A DNA stretch of 8,373 nucleotides from an uncultured Eggerthellaceae bacterium. GTDB lineage: Bacteria; Actinomycetota; Coriobacteriia; Coriobacteriales; Eggerthellaceae. Shown piece by piece: positions 6,352-8,373 of this stretch. The notes under the pieces were generated by a model. That model was not told the DNA's origin and did not search any database. It saw only the letters and a program-made list of their open reading frames with translations. A program made the position numbers and the translations under genes. How positions within the stretch are numbered: the first letter of the stretch is position 1; each line of letters starts with the position of its first letter. The stretch lies in NCBI GenBank assembly GCA_934623455.1, contig CAKTVK010000083.1:1-8373 (forward strand), read 5' to 3'.

Positions 6352-6764
6352 TGTCGTGCGCAGGTGGCAACCATGCGGGCAATGGGGCGGTTTGTGTCGT
6401 CGACGATATCGACCGTGTAAAATCCTACGTTGCGTCCGGATTTATCAACATCGCAGGTCGCAATGAGTTTTGTGCCTTTTGTGGCATTCAGGTACTCAAT
6501 GGTGTTGCTGACGCTTACCGTGGGTTGTTCTGCAATATTGCAGGCAATCGCCAGCGTGAAATCGGCGAGTGTGAAAATGGCGCCGCCCATGACGGCGCCA
6601 AATCCGTTTCGATGAATATCTTCAATATCAAACTCGCAGACAGCATGTCCGCGACGGGCTTCCACAACGCGGCAATGGCATGCTTGCGTGGCGAATCGAT
6701 CGGCAGCGAAAGCTTCCTGCACTTCTTCAAGCGTAGGATTGTCGCCTAAATCGCTGACCAGCAT
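6345..6764 (-). CDS. PaaI-family hotdog-fold acyl-CoA thioesterase
   Basis: The 139-residue product matches the usual length of PaaI-type thioesterases, which hydrolyse acyl-CoA thioesters in the cytoplasm as hotdog-fold oligomers. The signature block is H51-x-N53-x-x-G then GGAIFTLAD, with D68 in the position of the family's catalytic aspartate. The family's HGG is MGG here: M59 replaces the histidine, while G60 and G61 remain. A second conserved stretch, SVSNTIEYLNATKGTKLIA, lies at residues 84-102. The ATG shares its A with the gltX stop codon (TAATG), so the gene is probably translated by coupling; no strong ribosome binding site is visible. The final cysteine codon and the stop lie in a 32-bp repeat, so the tail may have been altered by it. 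The substrate is unknown. The family call is firm; the role is not. Confidence 0.88.
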   Translation of the reverse strand: MLVSDLGDNPTLEEVQEAFAADRFATQACHCRVVEARRGHAVCEFDIEDIHRNGFGAVMGGAIFTLADFTLAIACNIAEQPTVSVSNTIEYLNATKGTKLIATCDVDKSGRNVGFYTVDIVDDTNRPIARMVATCARHC

Positions 6765-8266
6765 TATTGTGCGCCGCCGAACACGGTTTCAATGGTGTAA
6801 TCGATGCGTGCCACCACATCGGCGCGATCCATGAGCTCAATGCATTCGAACAGCGGAGGCGAAACCTGGGTGCCCGTTACGGCAACGCGAATAGGCTGGA
6901 AGATGAACTTATTCTTCAAATCCAGCTTCTCTGCCAGGCCGGCAACAGTGTTCTGCAGCGGGTCGCACTCCCAGGGAATGCTCTCGTCAGCCAGAATGGC
7001 GCGCACTTCGCGCAGGACTTCATCGGCGCGACAGCCTTCCTTGAGCAGGTTCTTCGCTACAGATTTCTCATCGAGCGTCACGTTCGGCCCATCGAACATG
7101 AATGCAATCTTTTCCGGTGTCTCGCTCAGGCGCTTCAAGCGCTCGGCCAAAAGCGGGTAGATTTTCTCGAACCACGCATGCTTTTCCTGGATTTCCTCGG
7201 TCGTTGCCAGACCCGCTTCAATCAGGAACGGCGCGGTCAAGTCAACCCAGGTGGCAGGATCCATGCGCTTGATGTATTCGCCGTTCATCCAGTCGAGCTT
7301 CGTTTCATCGAACACGGCGTTTTTCTTCGTGATGCGGTCCAAGCTGAACTTTTCGCACAGCACGGCGCGCGGAATAATGGTGGTCTCGCCATCAAGCGAC
7401 CAGCCCAAAAGCGCCAGGAAGTTCACCATGGTATCGGGCAAGTAGCCGCGGTCGCGGTACTCTTCCACGCTTGTGGCGCCATGGCGCTTCGAGAGTTTTT
7501 GACCGTCGCTGCCCAGAATCATGGACAAGTGAGCAAAATGCGGCACAGGCTTTCCCAGCGCCTCGTAGATCAAAATCTGCTTCGGCGTGTTGTTCAGGTG
7601 GTCGGCACCGCGAATCACGTGGGTGATTGCCATGTTGGAGTCATCGACTACGCAGGCGAAGTTGTACGTGGGCGAGCCATCAGTGCGCACTAAAATCAGG
7701 TCGTCAACGAAGTCGCCTGGGAAGCTCGTGTGACCGAACGCGGCATCGTCAAACTCAATGGGTCCGTGATTATCTGGCACAGCAAGGCGCCATACATGCG
7801 GTTCACCTGCGGCAATGCGAGCAGCAGCTTCTGCAGGGTCAAGGTGGCGGCACGTGCGGTCGTAACCATCGTAGCCACCTTGCTCTTCTTTGGCTGCTTC
7901 GCGTTTCGCATCCAGCTCTTCTTTCGTGCAGAAGCAAGGATATGCAGCACCCGCAGCTTTCAGCTGCTCAAGTGCTTCTTGGTACGTGTTCATGCGCTGC
8001 ATTTGCGTATAGGGACCGTAGGCGCCACCGACTTCGGGGCCTTCGTCCCAATCCAAGCCCAGCCAACGCATAGCGCGCAAGATAACCTGGGTGTTTTCTT
8101 CCGTGGAGCGCTCGGGGTCGGTGTCCTCAATGCGCAAAATAAACTTTCCGCCGTTAGCGCGGGCGAACGCCCAGTTATAAATGGCGGTACGCGCGCCGCC
8201 AATGTGCAGACGGCCGGTGGGGGAAGGCGCGAAGCGAACGCGCACTTCGTTTGCAGTGTTTTCCAT
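6764..8266 (-). CDS. gltX: Glutamyl-tRNA synthetase
   Basis: This is a cytoplasmic class I synthetase of 500 residues that charges tRNA-Glu with glutamate using ATP; the length is normal for bacterial GluRS. The first signature is RFAPSPTGRLHIGG (HIGG at 21-24). The KMSKS-type loop reads KLSKR at 257-261. A zinc-binding knuckle of the E. coli type is intact: C111-x-C113 and C139-x-H141. The C-terminal anticodon-binding region is complete, ending with the conserved VAVTGTQVSPP stretch and ELMDRADVVARI. The start at 8266 is supported by AAGG seven bases upstream and by alignment of the N-terminus to the family. It is the first gene of a two-gene operon with the downstream thioesterase. Whether it also misacylates tRNA-Gln for the amidotransferase route cannot be read here. 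Confidence 0.98.
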   Translation of the reverse strand: MENTANEVRVRFAPSPTGRLHIGGARTAIYNWAFARANGGKFILRIEDTDPERSTEENTQVILRAMRWLGLDWDEGPEVGGAYGPYTQMQRMNTYQEALEQLKAAGAAYPCFCTKEELDAKREAAKEEQGGYDGYDRTCRHLDPAEAAARIAAGEPHVWRLAVPDNHGPIEFDDAAFGHTSFPGDFVDDLILVRTDGSPTYNFACVVDDSNMAITHVIRGADHLNNTPKQILIYEALGKPVPHFAHLSMILGSDGQKLSKRHGATSVEEYRDRGYLPDTMVNFLALLGWSLDGETTIIPRAVLCEKFSLDRITKKNAVFDETKLDWMNGEYIKRMDPATWVDLTAPFLIEAGLATTEEIQEKHAWFEKIYPLLAERLKRLSETPEKIAFMFDGPNVTLDEKSVAKNLLKEGCRADEVLREVRAILADESIPWECDPLQNTVAGLAEKLDLKNKFIFQPIRVAVTGTQVSPPLFECIELMDRADVVARIDYTIETVFGGAQ

Positions 8267-8273
8267 GTGTGAT

Positions 8274-8277
8274 CCTT
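8274..8277 (-). promoter_or_regulatory. Ribosome binding site of gltX
   Basis: On the minus strand AAGG is followed by ATCACAC and then ATG, a spacing of seven bases. It fixes the gltX start at 8266. Confidence 0.65.
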
Positions 8278-8363
8278 ATCTATTAAAGCGTGTGCTTTGA
8301 ATATCCGTTGTTTGGGCCCGCGCGCCGCGCTTCCTTATAAGATGCACGCCAACGCAACATGAC

Positions 8364-8369
8364 AGTATA
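8364..8369 (-). promoter_or_regulatory. Candidate -10 element for the gltX operon
   Basis: The minus strand reads TATACT, close to the -10 consensus; any -35 box would lie outside the window. This would give a 5' leader of about 90 bases. A second possible -10, TATAAG at 8334-8339, has no acceptable -35 at normal spacing. The leader also holds a small perfect hairpin, AAAGC-GTGT-GCTTT (8285-8298). I see no T-box or other known riboswitch. Confidence 0.3.
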
Positions 8370-8373
8370 GAGA

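Noticed and set aside
6093..6749. A 218-codon plus-strand frame starting at the end of the 215-bp inverted repeat
   Set aside because: The first 85 codons look moderately protein-like, but no ribosome binding site precedes the ATG, no family is recognised, and the rest runs antisense through the thioesterase gene.
6767..7693. A 308-codon plus-strand frame
   Set aside because: It is antisense to gltX, which is unmistakable from its motifs.

Overview
The window looks like part of a chromosome from a high-GC, Gram-positive, gut-type actinobacterium of the class Coriobacteriia, probably Eggerthellaceae. This rests on the style of the glutamyl-tRNA synthetase and its neighbour, the GC-rich codon use, and the very large modular surface protein. 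I have no database match, so the taxon is an inference.

Layout. Bases 84-5339 (+) hold one gene for a 1751-residue secreted modular protein: signal peptide, DUF4430-like domain, cadherin-like beta-sandwich, a long BspA-type leucine-rich repeat region, an Ig-like segment, a GLUG-type beta-helix region, a cohesin-like module and a C-terminal dockerin. Bases 6345-8266 (-) hold a two-gene housekeeping operon: gltX, then a PaaI-type hotdog thioesterase whose start codon overlaps the gltX stop. The two transcription units converge on a noncoding stretch of about 1 kb (5340-6344).

The surface protein probably works outside the cell as an adhesin or assembly protein. It has no sortase motif or C-terminal membrane anchor, so the cohesin and dockerin are the likely means of retention or polymerisation. 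The two ends of its gene are very GC-rich while the central repeats are much less so, which suggests a swappable passenger between conserved end cassettes.

The convergent intergenic stretch is the strangest part. A 32-bp hairpin-forming sequence occurs as two perfect inverted copies at its edges, one just past each gene. The copy at the thioesterase end supplies that gene's stop codon. Between them lie three separate long inverted repeats (5508-5629, 5662-5790, 5881-6095) and two terminator-like hairpins with T-runs. The second T-run hairpin faces away from any visible gene and may end an unannotated plus-strand RNA. I see no convincing protein gene there.
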